From NCBI GenBank assembly GCA_016716665.1, contig JADJVH010000015.1, forward strand, positions 58,582 through 122,581: a DNA stretch of 64,000 nt. Reading direction: 5' to 3'. Position numbers and translations under genes: made by a program. The notes below the pieces were generated by a model. The model saw only the letters and a list, made by a program, of their open reading frames with translations, was not told the DNA's origin and searched no databases. Positions 44,503 through 54,500 of the stretch are shown here, piece by piece. The stretch is from Candidatus Opimibacter iunctus. GTDB lineage: Bacteria; Bacteroidota; Bacteroidia; Chitinophagales; Saprospiraceae. How positions within the stretch are numbered: position 1 is the stretch's first letter; every line of letters begins with the position of its first letter.

Positions 44503-44611
44503 TCGGTGGATAGTGAGATTCCAGAGGTAAGATAAGGAGGATAATCAAGATGAAAAAGAGCAAAGGGGCAGAATGGCGGAACGGCAGAATGGCAGAAGAG
44601 GGATAAAGAGT

Positions 44612-44659
44612 AAGCCCTGAAGGGGCGCATTTGTAGAAAGGGGGTTCAGCCCCTTACGG
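44612..44659. repeat. 48-bp dispersed repeat (copy a)
   Basis: AAGCCCTGAAGGGGCGCATT then TGTAGAAAGGGGGTTCAGCC CCTTACGG. The same sequence with two differences lies at 51410-51456. It contains two small hairpins (GCCCTGAAGGGGC-like and GGGGTTCAGCCCC). Confidence 0.6.
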
Positions 44660-44805
44660 ATAGTCAGAAAATGAATTTCAGTGTATGTAAATAACAGTAA
44701 ATCAGTAAGTTAAGCAATGGTTATAAGAAACAGAACAAAATATTGTTTGATAATAGAACTTTTCATAATTTCATTCTGTTTTCCATTTCAAGAATCTTGA
44801 AACCA

Positions 44806-45603
44806 ATGCTTACACAAATAGAAATCGGCCAGCGAATAGCTCTCCTACGCAAGCGAAAGGACTTGTCGCAGGAAGACCTAGCTAAAAACATAAATCTGTC
44901 CCGTTCCTCACTGGCCCAGATCGAACTCGGGAACAGATCGGTGGATATCCTGGAGTTGCAAAGCATTTCCATGGCACTTGGCTTTTCTCTGGATGAGTTT
45001 ATGGCAAAGCACTTTGACATCAATGATTCCTTACATCATGCCAGTGAAGAAGACAGTGAAATGCCGGAAGAGCGAGTATCCGTCCCAAACCTCAAGGTTG
45101 ATAAATTTAAAAATGTACTCCTCTATATCCTCGAACGATGTGCCGGCAAGCCGAATGTAGGAGAAACAGTGCTCTACAAGCTGCTTTATTTTTCTGACTT
45201 CAATTATTATGAATTGTACGAAGAGCAATTGACCGGAGCCACATATCGTAAACTCCAGTTTGGGCCGGTACCACAAAAAATGGAGTCCATCGTGATTGAA
45301 ATGATCAATGCAGGACAACTGAAGCGGGTTAAGACAGAATACTTTGATAAAGTGCAGACGCGATATCTACCACTGGTCAAGGCGGATCTGACACAGTTCC
45401 TCGCCAGTGAGAAGGATACGATCGACAGGGTGATTGATCAGATGAGTGATTGGTCCGCCTCCATGATCAGTGAATACTCGCATGGTGACAAACCCTGGAA
45501 AGCCACTGCCGATGGCGAAGCACTAAACTATGAACTTGCCTTTTACCGGAGACCACCGTATTCGGTAAGGGTGTATGAGGAGGATAAGCGGGATGACGTT
45601 TGA
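44806..45603 (+). CDS. XRE-HTH plus Panacea (PanA, DUF4065) antitoxin
   Basis: A 265-residue protein. Residues 1-65 are a Cro/CI-type HTH: IGQRIALLRKRKDLSQEDLA, then SRSSLAQIELGNRSVDI. From about 95 the Panacea domain (PF13274/DUF4065) follows: KFKNVLLYILERC, VGETVLYKLLYFSDFNYYEL, TGATYRKLQFGPVPQKM and SEYSHGDKPWK. Panacea proteins are antitoxins of PanAT systems and pair with unrelated toxins. I take ATG 44806; the longer frame would begin with TTG at 44743. The toxin gene overlaps its 3' end. The HTH probably represses the operon's own promoter. Confidence 0.8.
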   Translation: MLTQIEIGQRIALLRKRKDLSQEDLAKNINLSRSSLAQIELGNRSVDILELQSISMALGFSLDEFMAKHFDINDSLHHASEEDSEMPEERVSVPNLKVDKFKNVLLYILERCAGKPNVGETVLYKLLYFSDFNYYELYEEQLTGATYRKLQFGPVPQKMESIVIEMINAGQLKRVKTEYFDKVQTRYLPLVKADLTQFLASEKDTIDRVIDQMSDWSASMISEYSHGDKPWKATADGEALNYELAFYRRPPYSVRVYEEDKRDDV

Positions 45604-45937
45604 GGAGCTGGATGAATTCAGGAAGGACCTGAAGCACCTAATAAAAAAGTATCGGACGCTGGAAAGTGATCTGGATATAGTAAGACAGGATCTGGCAGAT
45701 GAGCCGGGGGAGCAACCGCCATTTAGTTATCGAATTGATGGACTGGGGATTAAGACCTGTATCATCAAAGTTAAGAAGATAGCCTGTAAAGCTTTGAGAG
45801 GCCGGGGAGTCAATTCTGGTTTTAGATTGATCTATGCCTGGTTTGAGGAGGAACAAAGAATTGTATTCATTGAGTTGTATTTCAAGGGGGAAAAGGAAGG
45901 GGAGGATCGGGAGAGGATTTTGGAGAATTTTAAATAG
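45593..45937 (+). CDS. RelE/ParE-like toxin of the PanAT pair
   Basis: A 114-residue basic protein. N-terminal helices (FRKDLKHLIKKYRTLESDL) and a beta-sheet with CIIKVKKIACKALRGRGVN, GFRLIYAWFEEEQRIVFIEL and YFKGEKEGEDRERI give the RelE/ParE superfamily fold, typically an mRNA interferase or gyrase inhibitor. ATG 45593 is favoured over ATG 45575 because AGGAGG at 45578-45583 lies at a good distance. It overlaps the antitoxin end by 11 bases, so expression is coupled. Close relatives appear with HTH or Panacea antitoxins. Confidence 0.7.
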   Translation: MTFEELDEFRKDLKHLIKKYRTLESDLDIVRQDLADEPGEQPPFSYRIDGLGIKTCIIKVKKIACKALRGRGVNSGFRLIYAWFEEEQRIVFIELYFKGEKEGEDRERILENFK

Positions 45938-45965
45938 GTGTCAATATTAAAAAAAAACACTCAGC

Positions 45966-46793
45966 ATGAAACATGTGAAAGCAATTGAAAAAGTTAGCTG
46001 GATAATTATTGTTATCGCATTCCTGTTTTTTATAGGGTCATTCTTCTCTTTTTTATACCCAGGTAAAATTCAAAACTTTGTCAATATCGGTGATATCAAT
46101 GGAGGAGTCGCGGGATCATTATGGGCCTTAGGAGGCGTGCTTTTGTTTTATGCAGCCCTCAAGTCTCAACAATCGTCACTAGAGATTCAGCGCAGGGAGT
46201 TTGAACTTCAAAGGGAGGAGCTTAAAGAAGCAAGAATGATATCTGCAGAGCAAAGCAAAACAATGCAACAGCAGCGATTTGAAAATACGTTTTTCCTCCT
46301 ATTGAAAACACACAAGGAAAACCTGGAATCACTAAGGATTAATCCTAGTAATAATCAACTTGTAGGAAGATTTGCGCTTGAACATTTATGGAATGGATTT
46401 AGAAAGGGATACGATAAAGGGCATTCTCAGCCAGAGATTAGTGTTATTACAAATGATTTTATAGAATATTGTAAAGCGTATGACCATGTTTTAAATACGT
46501 ATTGCAGTAATGTATTTAGGACGCTACAAATCTTCGAATTACTTGAAGTAGATAACAAGTACGTTTACATAAACCTTTATGCATCTCAAATTTCTCAAAT
46601 TGAGAAATTCATTTTATTTTACTACGGCATTCATGCTGGTGATAGTAATCAACTTAAACCTTTAATTGAAAAATTTCACCTATTGCATATGTTAGATGAG
46701 CAACAGTTAATCGAGTCGCAACATTGGAAACTTTATGATATCAGTGCCTATCGGCCGGTTAGCAAGCCAATTGGACCTGAACAAATTGAATAA
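45966..46793 (+). CDS. Putative phage abortive-infection membrane protein (AbiC-like)
   Basis: A 275-residue protein with two N-terminal transmembrane helices (WIIIVIAFLFFIGSFFSFLY; GGVAGSLWALGGVLLFYAAL) followed by a coiled coil (SSLEIQRREFELQREELKEA) and a globular helical domain starting QQRFENTFFLLLKTHKENLE. The G-x-GG-T/V-AGSLW helix, SQQ coil and FENTFFxLL block are those of the 'putative phage abortive infection protein' family (PF16872). The C-terminal part (ASQISQIEKFILFYYGIH) also fits. Function is inferred: membrane effector triggering cell arrest. It starts 28 bases after the toxin gene on the same strand. Confidence 0.7.
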   Translation: MKHVKAIEKVSWIIIVIAFLFFIGSFFSFLYPGKIQNFVNIGDINGGVAGSLWALGGVLLFYAALKSQQSSLEIQRREFELQREELKEARMISAEQSKTMQQQRFENTFFLLLKTHKENLESLRINPSNNQLVGRFALEHLWNGFRKGYDKGHSQPEISVITNDFIEYCKAYDHVLNTYCSNVFRTLQIFELLEVDNKYVYINLYASQISQIEKFILFYYGIHAGDSNQLKPLIEKFHLLHMLDEQQLIESQHWKLYDISAYRPVSKPIGPEQIE

Positions 46794-46813
46794 TCTACTT
46801 AAGCATACTGCCA

Positions 46814-47002
46814 ATGAAAACAAAAATTGAATGCCCATATTGTGATGGTACTGCAGTTCTTAATTCCGAGTTCAGGGAGATCACCTGCAAGAAGGAGTCA
46901 TTTCCAGTAAAAGCGTATTACTACCAGTGCGAAAAATGTCGGGAGGAGTTTACTACGACCGAAACGGATACATACACCATGGAACAGGTGTATGACTTGT
47001 AA
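46814..47002 (+). CDS. YgiT/MqsA-type zinc finger protein
   Basis: A 62-residue protein with two CxxC pairs (IECPYCDGTAVL and YQCEKCREEF) around a conserved TCKKESFPVKAYYYQC hairpin and the ending EFTTTETDTYTMEQVYDL. This is the N-terminal zinc-binding half of MqsA/YgiT antitoxins; the C-terminal HTH is missing, as in stand-alone YgiT-type proteins that pair with DUF4258-like toxins. No such toxin precedes it. It lies 20 bases after the AbiC-like gene, in the same operon. Confidence 0.65.
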   Translation: MKTKIECPYCDGTAVLNSEFREITCKKESFPVKAYYYQCEKCREEFTTTETDTYTMEQVYDL

Positions 47003-47433
47003 ATTGAAAAGCGCGGGATTCTGTTTCTTGGTGGCATAGAAATGGGCCGGCTGTTGAGTCCGCTTAATTACACTACCAGTTGGAATGTGGTAGAGATAGA
47101 TCACTTGGAGGATACCTGGCAGTAGTTGAATGAGTGGAAGGAGATTGTCAATTACAAGGAGTAAGAGATTTGGAGAAAAGCGTGGCTATTTGATGTTTAT
47201 TGAGTTATTTATTAACTTGTTATTACATTTAAGAAATATGTTGTAGCTCGGAGTGATTTTACCTTCAGCTGCGCCGCAGCCTGCTTCCTAAAGGTTTCAA
47301 AATTAAATGCAGATTTGAATTCTAACTTCAAATGGGTTAGTTTTAAAGTTACAAGACTTCAAAAATACTCTTTTGAAATATTCTCATAATTTAATTTCAC
47401 TTAATAATGCCTATTAAAGGTTGTAGTGATATT
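47003..47433. other. Spacer with no clear gene
   Basis: A plus-strand stretch near 47040-47125 (PLNYTTSWNVVEIDHLEDTW) looks weakly protein-like and may be a remnant of a small phage-type protein, but starts and a longer frame are missing. The rest is AT-rich without hairpins I trust. It separates the convergent AbiC-like cluster and NTPase module. Confidence 0.3.
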
Positions 47434-49506
47434 CTAATGTATTCTTTTATTGATTCCTTTTATTTTAAGAAATTTTTCAATTGAATTTAACTCATGCTTC
47501 AAGCCACCGTATTTATTATCCATAAGAATTAGTAAATCTAACCATTCTATTAACTCCTCCTTAAGACTTTCTCGTAATTCAAGAGAAGGTAAGATGCCCA
47601 AGAGAGTTCTACTTAATAGTTTTAAAATGTTTTTTGAGATAGGGTCTATTTGAATTTTTAATTTATGTATTTTGCAATTTCTTTTTAAATTTAGGAACCT
47701 ATTATCCTCTTCAATTATTACCTCTTTTATACAGTGTCTTAAATCCTGAAATCTATCTGCGATCGAATCGCTTTTATAGATATTGCTATATATGTCCTTC
47801 CACTTTAAGCTTAGTAAGCAAACTTGATTATATATACTTCCATTTAATAACAAACTCTTATAATACCTATCCCCAAGTTCAGTGATTCTTAAATTATCTT
47901 TAATTCTTATTAAGTCATCTAAGTCTTCATACTTAGGATAATATTCGCCTCCAATTAAAGCTCTCTTGTCACTTAGTAAGTAATTTAATGAAAATAATAT
48001 CTCATCACTTGAATATTCAAAATAACTTGTTAAGAATGTGTATAATTGTTTAACATTTTTCAAATAATACAATTTATCATCGCTTATGTATTTGTCTAAA
48101 ATAAATAATATTAAATAATTTGCAAGTGTGAAGGTGTTGTTTCTGTCAGAAAATATATTACAAACGTAATTATCTTGTATAGAGATCCTCATGTTTTCAT
48201 CACTACCAGTATAAAGAGTCCTTACAAGAGATTGAAGATTATTTGAAGTTTCATCATAATTAATTACATTATTGCAGAATGGTCTTTTCGCTATTGTTAA
48301 TGCAAGTCTCTTACTCTGCCCTGAAATTCCACAAAAAGCTTGTCTGAAGTTTGATTTATTTTCTAGTTTAGTAATTACTTCATTGGCACGAGAAATAATT
48401 TTGCTTTTATAATCTTGACTAATATGATTGAACAAAGTAATATTATCAATATTTTCAATGAGCTGATTTAGCTTTGTAAGATAAAGTTTAGTAACTGAAG
48501 GGCCATGATGGTATATATGACCATAAATATATTGAGACCTATTTTCAAATAGAGGATTCTCATCTCGTGATAAAATTTTATCCATTTTGGCCTTGGTTGA
48601 CCTTCGCATCGTAAATATCTTCTTTACGGTTGCGATTGCATTTAATGCTAAAATGTTAATAAAAATACTTCTTTGAGCTGCAGGAGGAAGCTTGTCAATA
48701 TTATCATAAACAAAGATGACTTTAATATTTCTACGAGATAATTCTTCATTAATATAGTTAATAAAATACATAACCATATTAAGCCTTGAAATGCTACCTC
48801 TATCTGTTTCCTTTTCAATAAATGTGAATATTGAATATATTTTTTCTTTTTCAGGTAATTTATTCCACTTATCAAAAGATTTTTCAACTATTTCAAATTG
48901 AAGATTATAATAATCCGAAAAAAACTGTCTTTTTTGTTTTATTTTCAATAAAAATGATTCTGAAAGATTATAATCGGTTATTTTTTCAATTAACTCGGCT
49001 TTAATTTTTTTATAAAAATCGTTATTAAAATTTGTTAGAATTTCGTCATATGTTGAGCCGGCATTGCCATAGCCCTTGGCGAAATCTAATATTATTAAAA
49101 AGGTCTCCTTGTATGTGTCTAATTCTAGGACTTTGTGAAATAAGTAATTAATTGTTGTAGTTTTGCCACTCCCCATTGCACCAGACAATATATAGGTAGT
49201 CATGTTGCCATAGAAAAAATGGGTAAAAAGCATTTTTTCATAATTGGAAAAGAAAGTAAAATTTGAGGTGTCAATTTTTTCAACTGAATCATAAATATCT
49301 TTTTTATTTTCTGACTCAATTGTATATTCTTTTGCTAGTTCTATTTTATATTCTCCAATAGGACAATATTCCTCAAGTGATTTTAGATTATCTGGTGAAA
49401 AATAATCTTCAAGAATTGTGTCTATTTCGGAGTTGAATTGCTTATTGTGATAAGCAGCTGAGTGATAATTGTAGTAGCCAAAGGTTGTAGGAGTATTATA
49501 TTTCAT
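47434..49506 (-). CDS. P-loop NTPase (STAND/KAP-like) of an AT-rich two-gene module
   Basis: A 690-residue protein of unrecognised family. Walker A is SGAMGSGKTTTIN (108-120); Walker B is VIFVYDNIDKLPP (263-275), with the D-N-I-D that is common in STAND/KAP-type and archaeal-like ATPases. FTMRRSTKAKM may be sensor 1/arginine region. The C-terminal 300 residues are helical with a winged-helix-like stretch (DDLIRIKDNLRITELGDRYY). The first 80 residues are a separate small domain. Start ATG 49506 lies 11 bases inside the end of the membrane-protein gene. GC is much lower than in neighbouring genes to the right. Role inferred: NTP-driven sensor or effector in phage defence. Confidence 0.6.
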   Translation of the reverse strand: MKYNTPTTFGYYNYHSAAYHNKQFNSEIDTILEDYFSPDNLKSLEEYCPIGEYKIELAKEYTIESENKKDIYDSVEKIDTSNFTFFSNYEKMLFTHFFYGNMTTYILSGAMGSGKTTTINYLFHKVLELDTYKETFLIILDFAKGYGNAGSTYDEILTNFNNDFYKKIKAELIEKITDYNLSESFLLKIKQKRQFFSDYYNLQFEIVEKSFDKWNKLPEKEKIYSIFTFIEKETDRGSISRLNMVMYFINYINEELSRRNIKVIFVYDNIDKLPPAAQRSIFINILALNAIATVKKIFTMRRSTKAKMDKILSRDENPLFENRSQYIYGHIYHHGPSVTKLYLTKLNQLIENIDNITLFNHISQDYKSKIISRANEVITKLENKSNFRQAFCGISGQSKRLALTIAKRPFCNNVINYDETSNNLQSLVRTLYTGSDENMRISIQDNYVCNIFSDRNNTFTLANYLILFILDKYISDDKLYYLKNVKQLYTFLTSYFEYSSDEILFSLNYLLSDKRALIGGEYYPKYEDLDDLIRIKDNLRITELGDRYYKSLLLNGSIYNQVCLLSLKWKDIYSNIYKSDSIADRFQDLRHCIKEVIIEEDNRFLNLKRNCKIHKLKIQIDPISKNILKLLSRTLLGILPSLELRESLKEELIEWLDLLILMDNKYGGLKHELNSIEKFLKIKGINKRIH

Positions 49507-49942
49507 TTTTTATGGTATTAATTATATTTGTAAATTCTTTTGATTCAATTTTCTCTTCAAAATTAATGTTATTTATCTTTTTTATATTTGTATTTATCAT
49601 TTTGAAATTTATTTTAGAATCAATGTGTTTTCGATTTGCATATATGAATTTCCAGCTATTTTTAAGTACGACAAGATCTTTGGTTTGAATAGATTGGAGT
49701 AATATATATTTTTTGTCTTTTATATTTGATCTTATTATTTTAATTTCCCTTAATTTTGATATAATATCGGTTTGGTTTTTGAAGTACATTGCTATACTTG
49801 CAACTATAAATGTGTTAAAAAGGAATTTATAATATTCGGTTGTAAAAATTGCAAAGTTGAACTCAATTTTATTTGACCATAGAATTGGAATAAACAACAA
49901 TACAATAAAGGCGAAACATAACTTTGCAAGATTATTTAACAT
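49496..49942 (-). CDS. Small two-helix membrane protein partnered with the P-loop NTPase
   Basis: A 148-residue protein. Two transmembrane helices are at about 4-22 (NLAKLCFAFIVLLFIPILW) and 36-54 (YYKFLFNTFIVASIAMYF), followed by a 90-residue basic, Asn/Lys/Ile-rich cytoplasmic region (ISKLREIKIIRSNIKDKKYI). No family is recognised. It is the first gene of the pair; its end overlaps the NTPase start by 11 bases, so they are coupled. A membrane anchor or pore controlled by the NTPase is the natural guess, unproven. Confidence 0.55.
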   Translation of the reverse strand: MLNNLAKLCFAFIVLLFIPILWSNKIEFNFAIFTTEYYKFLFNTFIVASIAMYFKNQTDIISKLREIKIIRSNIKDKKYILLQSIQTKDLVVLKNSWKFIYANRKHIDSKINFKMINTNIKKINNINFEEKIESKEFTNIINTIKNEI

Positions 49943-50062
49943 ATTTAGTTATTTGTAAGCTTAATATTTGGTAATTATTTAAATCACGAAGGTATTTCTA
50001 TAATATTAAATTTTAAAAGCCAATGTTTGGTGGTGTAAAGTTAGATATTGATTTAATTATTT

Positions 50063-50782
50063 TCAACAATCTATCCCCACCTCCACACCAATCCCCACCC
50101 CCACATTCACCGTACCAAACTTCTGGGAATAGGTATCTGTAGTATACCCACCGATACTCGTAATGGTCGTCACATCGACAAACTCAGGATTGGCACCCAT
50201 GTAGTCAAGGTTGAGGAGGAAGCTGAGGTGCTTGCCTACACCAAATTTGAAGCCGGCACCCAGGAGGTATGCAAATGCTCCCGCAGAGGTACTCTGGCTC
50301 TGCACCCAAAAAGACCCACTGACCGAAGAGGCGGTAAGGGTGATATCAGGAGAAGTGGCATTGATATAGCCTACCATGGCACGGGTATCAAAAGTTACTT
50401 TGCCACTAGCACCCATTGGAAACGAACCATAGAGGCCACCCAGGAATCCACCGATACCCCAGTTGGTGGCTTCAGATCTCCAACCAAAGGTCGGGTACTG
50501 TGCATATAGCTCGTCGACCAGGGGTTGGCCATCGATCGGATTGGCCTGGCCACGAAGCATGAGGGTCATGCCGATGGTCTTGCCAAATTTCTGCGCAAAG
50601 GTGAGATCAAAGATGGCACCGGTAGTCGCAAAACCCGCTGCGGAATTGTTGACATCCTTGCTTCCAAAATCTCCGTTAGGAAAGCTCGGACCTGCGGAGA
50701 CCGCAAAATAGCCTCTGTCCTGGCTATAGCCAATGAGGGTAATGAAGACTATGAGCATGGAAAGGAGGAGACGGGGCTTCAT
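50063..50782 (-). CDS. Outer-membrane beta-barrel protein
   Basis: A 239-residue exported protein: signal peptide MKPRLLLSMLIVFITLIGYS then alternating amphipathic strands (GYFAVSAGPSFPNGDFG, FGKTIGMTLMLRGQ, GIGGFLGGLYGSF, FAYLLGAGFKFGVGKHLSFL, FGTVNVGVGIGVEVG). This is the small OmpW/porin-type barrel of Bacteroidota outer membranes, role unknown (structural or pore). The codon use is that of the core genome and marks the right border of the defence island. Confidence 0.75.
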   Translation of the reverse strand: MKPRLLLSMLIVFITLIGYSQDRGYFAVSAGPSFPNGDFGSKDVNNSAAGFATTGAIFDLTFAQKFGKTIGMTLMLRGQANPIDGQPLVDELYAQYPTFGWRSEATNWGIGGFLGGLYGSFPMGASGKVTFDTRAMVGYINATSPDITLTASSVSGSFWVQSQSTSAGAFAYLLGAGFKFGVGKHLSFLLNLDYMGANPEFVDVTTITSIGGYTTDTYSQKFGTVNVGVGIGVEVGIDC

Positions 50783-50862
50783 AGTTGGTTTGGGTTTGGT
50801 TTAGTGTGATACAATATAGAAATAATTCTTCTGTGGGATAAGGATTTTCATGGTCATGGCTT

Positions 50863-50925
50863 AAGAGGCCAAAGAGGCCAAAGAGGCTAAAGAGGCGAGA
50901 GAGGCCAAAGCGGCTGAAGAGGCTG
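50863..50925. repeat. 9-bp tandem repeat, seven units
   Basis: AAGAGGCCA repeats seven times with single-base changes (AAGAGGCTA, AAGAGGCGA, AAGCGGCTG). Related stretches occur at 56734-56775 (GAAGAGGCTAAAGAGG). The frame is not conserved as protein, so a slippage-prone spacer is the likely nature. Confidence 0.7.
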
Positions 50926-51012
50926 AAGGGCGCATACTTTCCTTCGACATGCGTAGGAATAATTTTTACCCCCTATAGGGGGCTAGGGGGCAAAAGGATG
51001 TTGGAATGATCT

Positions 51013-51305
51013 TACCTGGCAGTTACAAACTGCCCTACGATGTTTCGCCAATAACCAGATGATGATCATATAGATTTGAAGTTTAAAACTTCAAATAGCG
51101 AGATGATTTTAAATCAAGTCCCCCGGTTGCTGAGCTGTAGAACTAGGATGAGCGCGAGCAGGTCGAAGCATCAGGGGGTGGGGGGTTAGCAGGGGCAAAT
51201 AGTTTTACTATGATTCACCATTAACCAGATGATGATCAAATTGATTTGAAGTTATAAATCATGCCTCTTGCTTGATGGCGCTGATAGCGCTCACTTCAAA
51301 TAGCG
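51013..51305. repeat. Composite two-hairpin dispersed repeat, copy 1
   Basis: Hairpin A, GGCAGTTACAAACTGCC (51018-51034), is followed after CCAATAACCAGATGATGATC by hairpin B, TTTGAAGTTTAAAACTTCAAA (51075-51095), then a G/C-rich block AAGTCCCCCGGTTGCTGAGC to GGTCGAAGCATCAGGGGG. A second, expanded hairpin B follows (51245-51297) with GGCGCTGATAGCGC inside. Similar composites are at 54880, 56895 and 58395. Also in this gap is the second copy of the 44612 repeat (51410-51456), just before the metalloprotease. Confidence 0.75.
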
Positions 51306-51409
51306 GGGAAAGGCAGAACGGGCTCCTCCGCGAGAAAATGGTCCTTCGGCGACCAAAGGCGGAAAGTCTCCTACGCGCGGGAAAGCGCTTCGGCGACCAA
51401 AGAGGATTA

Positions 51410-51456
51410 AAGCCCTGAAAGGGCGCATTTGTAGAAAGGGGGTTCAGCCCCTTCGG
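51410..51456. repeat. 48-bp dispersed repeat (copy b)
   Basis: AAGCCCTGAAAGGGCGCATT then TGTAGAAAGGGGGTTCAGCC CCTTCGG, nearly identical to 44612-44659. GCCCTGAAAGGGC is a perfect hairpin with GAA loop. It ends 51 bases before the metalloprotease ATG. Confidence 0.6.
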
Positions 51457-51507
51457 ATGAATTTTTGGCACCATTTATGGTGTAAAAACCCGGAGACCAA
51501 ACGAACT

Positions 51508-54500
51508 ATGAACCCAACCCTCCTGATCACCATATGTACTTTTTTTTTCTTACAACAATCTATTGCCCAGGGGCAGCTAATACCAATACCTGAAGGCAAT
51601 GTGCCAGCCCGGGAGTTAACCTCGCATCAACTATATCCGGATGCCCAAGGCAACTGCGGCACGGATGACCGCCATGAACACCTGATGGCCACGGATGCCA
51701 CGTACAGAAAGAATTTTCTATTCCATACACACCAACTGGACTCCGTTTTAAACAGCAAACCACATGACCGAAGCGCATTGCCACCACAATACACTATTCC
51801 GGTTGTGGTGCATGTCATTCATCTGGGAGAACCTGTTGGGACCGGAAGTAATATTTCCGATGCGCAGATACTGGATGCGATCAACGGATTGAATGAACGG
51901 TTTGCTAATAGCAATGGGCAGGGCGCGGATTGTGAAATCGATTTTTGCCTGGCGACACAGACACCAGATGGATGTCCTACCAATGGAATTAATCGAGTGA
52001 ATGGATCCGGTGTACCAGGCTATGCGCTCGAAGGAATTAAATACAACACTCCTTGCGGTGCAGATGAAGCAGCCATCAAGGAGCTTAGCCGATGGCCACC
52101 ACTGGATTATTATAATGTCTGGGTCGTCCATGATATCTGTGGTGATTGGGCAGGCTATGCACAATTTCCCAATGGTGGGGACCTGGATGGAACAGTGATC
52201 GGAAAGGAATTCATGACTGGGGATGCGAAAACCCTGGCACATGAATTAGGACATGGACTCAACATCCGGCACACGTTCAATGGAGATAACGGTGGGTTCA
52301 ATTGCCCCGTGAATAATAATTGCTCGGGCGATGGCGATGCGATCTGCGATACGCCTCCACATCGAAGAGATGATTGTGGTAGTACCAATCCCTGCAGCAA
52401 CGAAGGCATTTGGGACAACAGCCGGTATAATTGGATGAGCTATTGCGATATACCTGTCAGTATAGGTCGTTTCACACCAGATCAACGCGCCCGGATGCAT
52501 GCATGCCTGATGGTGTATCCAAGGAATGCATTACTCAATTCCACCGCCTGCACGCCAATGGATCTGCCGGCGATCACCAGTGATGATCATCCTATGTGTT
52601 CCGGAGACAGCAAGGTATTAGCGGCCACACCACCAGGCGGCGACTTTGCTGTCATTAGCGGACCAGGCTATCTCCAGGGCAATGAACTCATAGCTTCCGG
52701 TGAGGGCACCATCATGATCCAATACAATGTCTGCAATTATAGTGTGAATCAAAGTATCGAGTCATTTCAAACACCTGTACCCATTCTCACCCTTTCGAAT
52801 GATACCATGTGCAGTAATACTACGCAAATCATTTTCAGTGAACCACCAGGTGGTGATTTACTCCTCTTGTCCGGACCGGGAAGTTTACAAGGCAATGAAT
52901 TACGTGCAGAAGCAACCGGGATTATTGAGATTGCATATGCTATCGACGTTAATGGATGTTCTGGAAATGCATCCGGGGTAATCGTGGTTGAGTTAACGCC
53001 GGAACCTGAATTCACCAGCAGTGATGAAGCTATGTGCGAGGGTGAATTGCGAATGTTAAGCGGATTGCCTGATGGGGGTGATTTCCATATTGTCTCCGGG
53101 CCTGCCTCTATACATGGTGACACGATGATCACGGAAGGCATTGGCACTGTGGTGATAGGATACAATGTCGTTTTAGATGATTGTGCAGGAAGTGCTACAC
53201 AATCGATTATGGTCCATGAGCTTCCTGCCCCGGTCATGACCAACAGTACCGAGCTCCTGTGTAGTGGCGATGAACGAATACTGAGTGCCGTTCCCCAGGG
53301 TGGTAGTTTTAGCGTCCTGTCCGGGCCGGGAGTGATCACCGGGGATACATTGCATGCCAATGGTACAGGTGAGATTCAAATTCAATACACCTGGAATCAA
53401 AATGGATGTTCGGCCAATGCAACGCAGATCATTACGGCTCAGCAAAGTCCGGGTGTGAATTTTGCTAATTCCCAGTATCATTTTTGTATGCAGGATTCCA
53501 TTGCGTTGCTTGCCAATCCGCAGGGTGGAATTTTTGAATTGTTGTCCGGGCCTGGTGAATTGGATTCAAATATCCTGACCGCAACCAGCGGGGGAGAAAT
53601 CCTGATCAGTTATGCAATCACTCAGGATGGTTGCACAGGATCTGCACAGGAACTGTTTTCTAGTATAGATATTTCTCAACTCGCACTTACCATGGACACA
53701 TCGGTTATTTGCAGTGGCAGTTCAAGGCTTTTATCCGCCACTCCTGGAGGCGGTATCTTTTGGATGATTGGAGGACCTGGTACGATCAGCAATTCAGTGT
53801 TGACATCGACAGGTGAAGGATTGATTAAGATTCTGTATTTGATTAATGAAGAAGGTTGCTATGGGGAAATTACCCAACAAATTCCTTCCAGGAAGAAACC
53901 AAACGTTGAATTCGAAACAGATAGTCTCAATATCTGTATCCAGGAAGAAAATTTGATCGGGATCATCCCGAACCTAAGTCAATTGACTTTGCTTTACGGG
54001 CCTGGAATATTGAATGGTCATCTATTGACATCCACCGACACAGGTTTGCTAACGATGACAGGACAATTTGAGAATAACGGTTGTGTTGGAACGGATACAC
54101 TCATCATATCCTCGCACCCGATTCCTGTACCGGAAATTACCCTGGCCGATCCGGTCATTTGCAGTGGTACTTCGATCCAGCTTACCGCGATTCCTCCCGG
54201 CGGAACATTTACAATCCTATCCGGTGCAGGCACATTTAATGGAAACGTGCTCACTGCCATGGACATTGGGCCCATTCAGTTCGCTTACATGGTGGAAGAG
54301 CATCAATGCGCCGGCGTTGTTTACGGTGAGCTCCTGGCGATCAACCCGGTTGCTGAGCTTATCGTGGACGGTAACCTGTTGACCAGTGGTTCTTCCATTG
54401 GTGTATTTCAATGGCTGGATTGTGAAAATAATTTTGAACCACTACCGGGTGAAAGCAATGATACCCTGATGGTCACGTTTCCCGGAACCTATGCCCTGGT

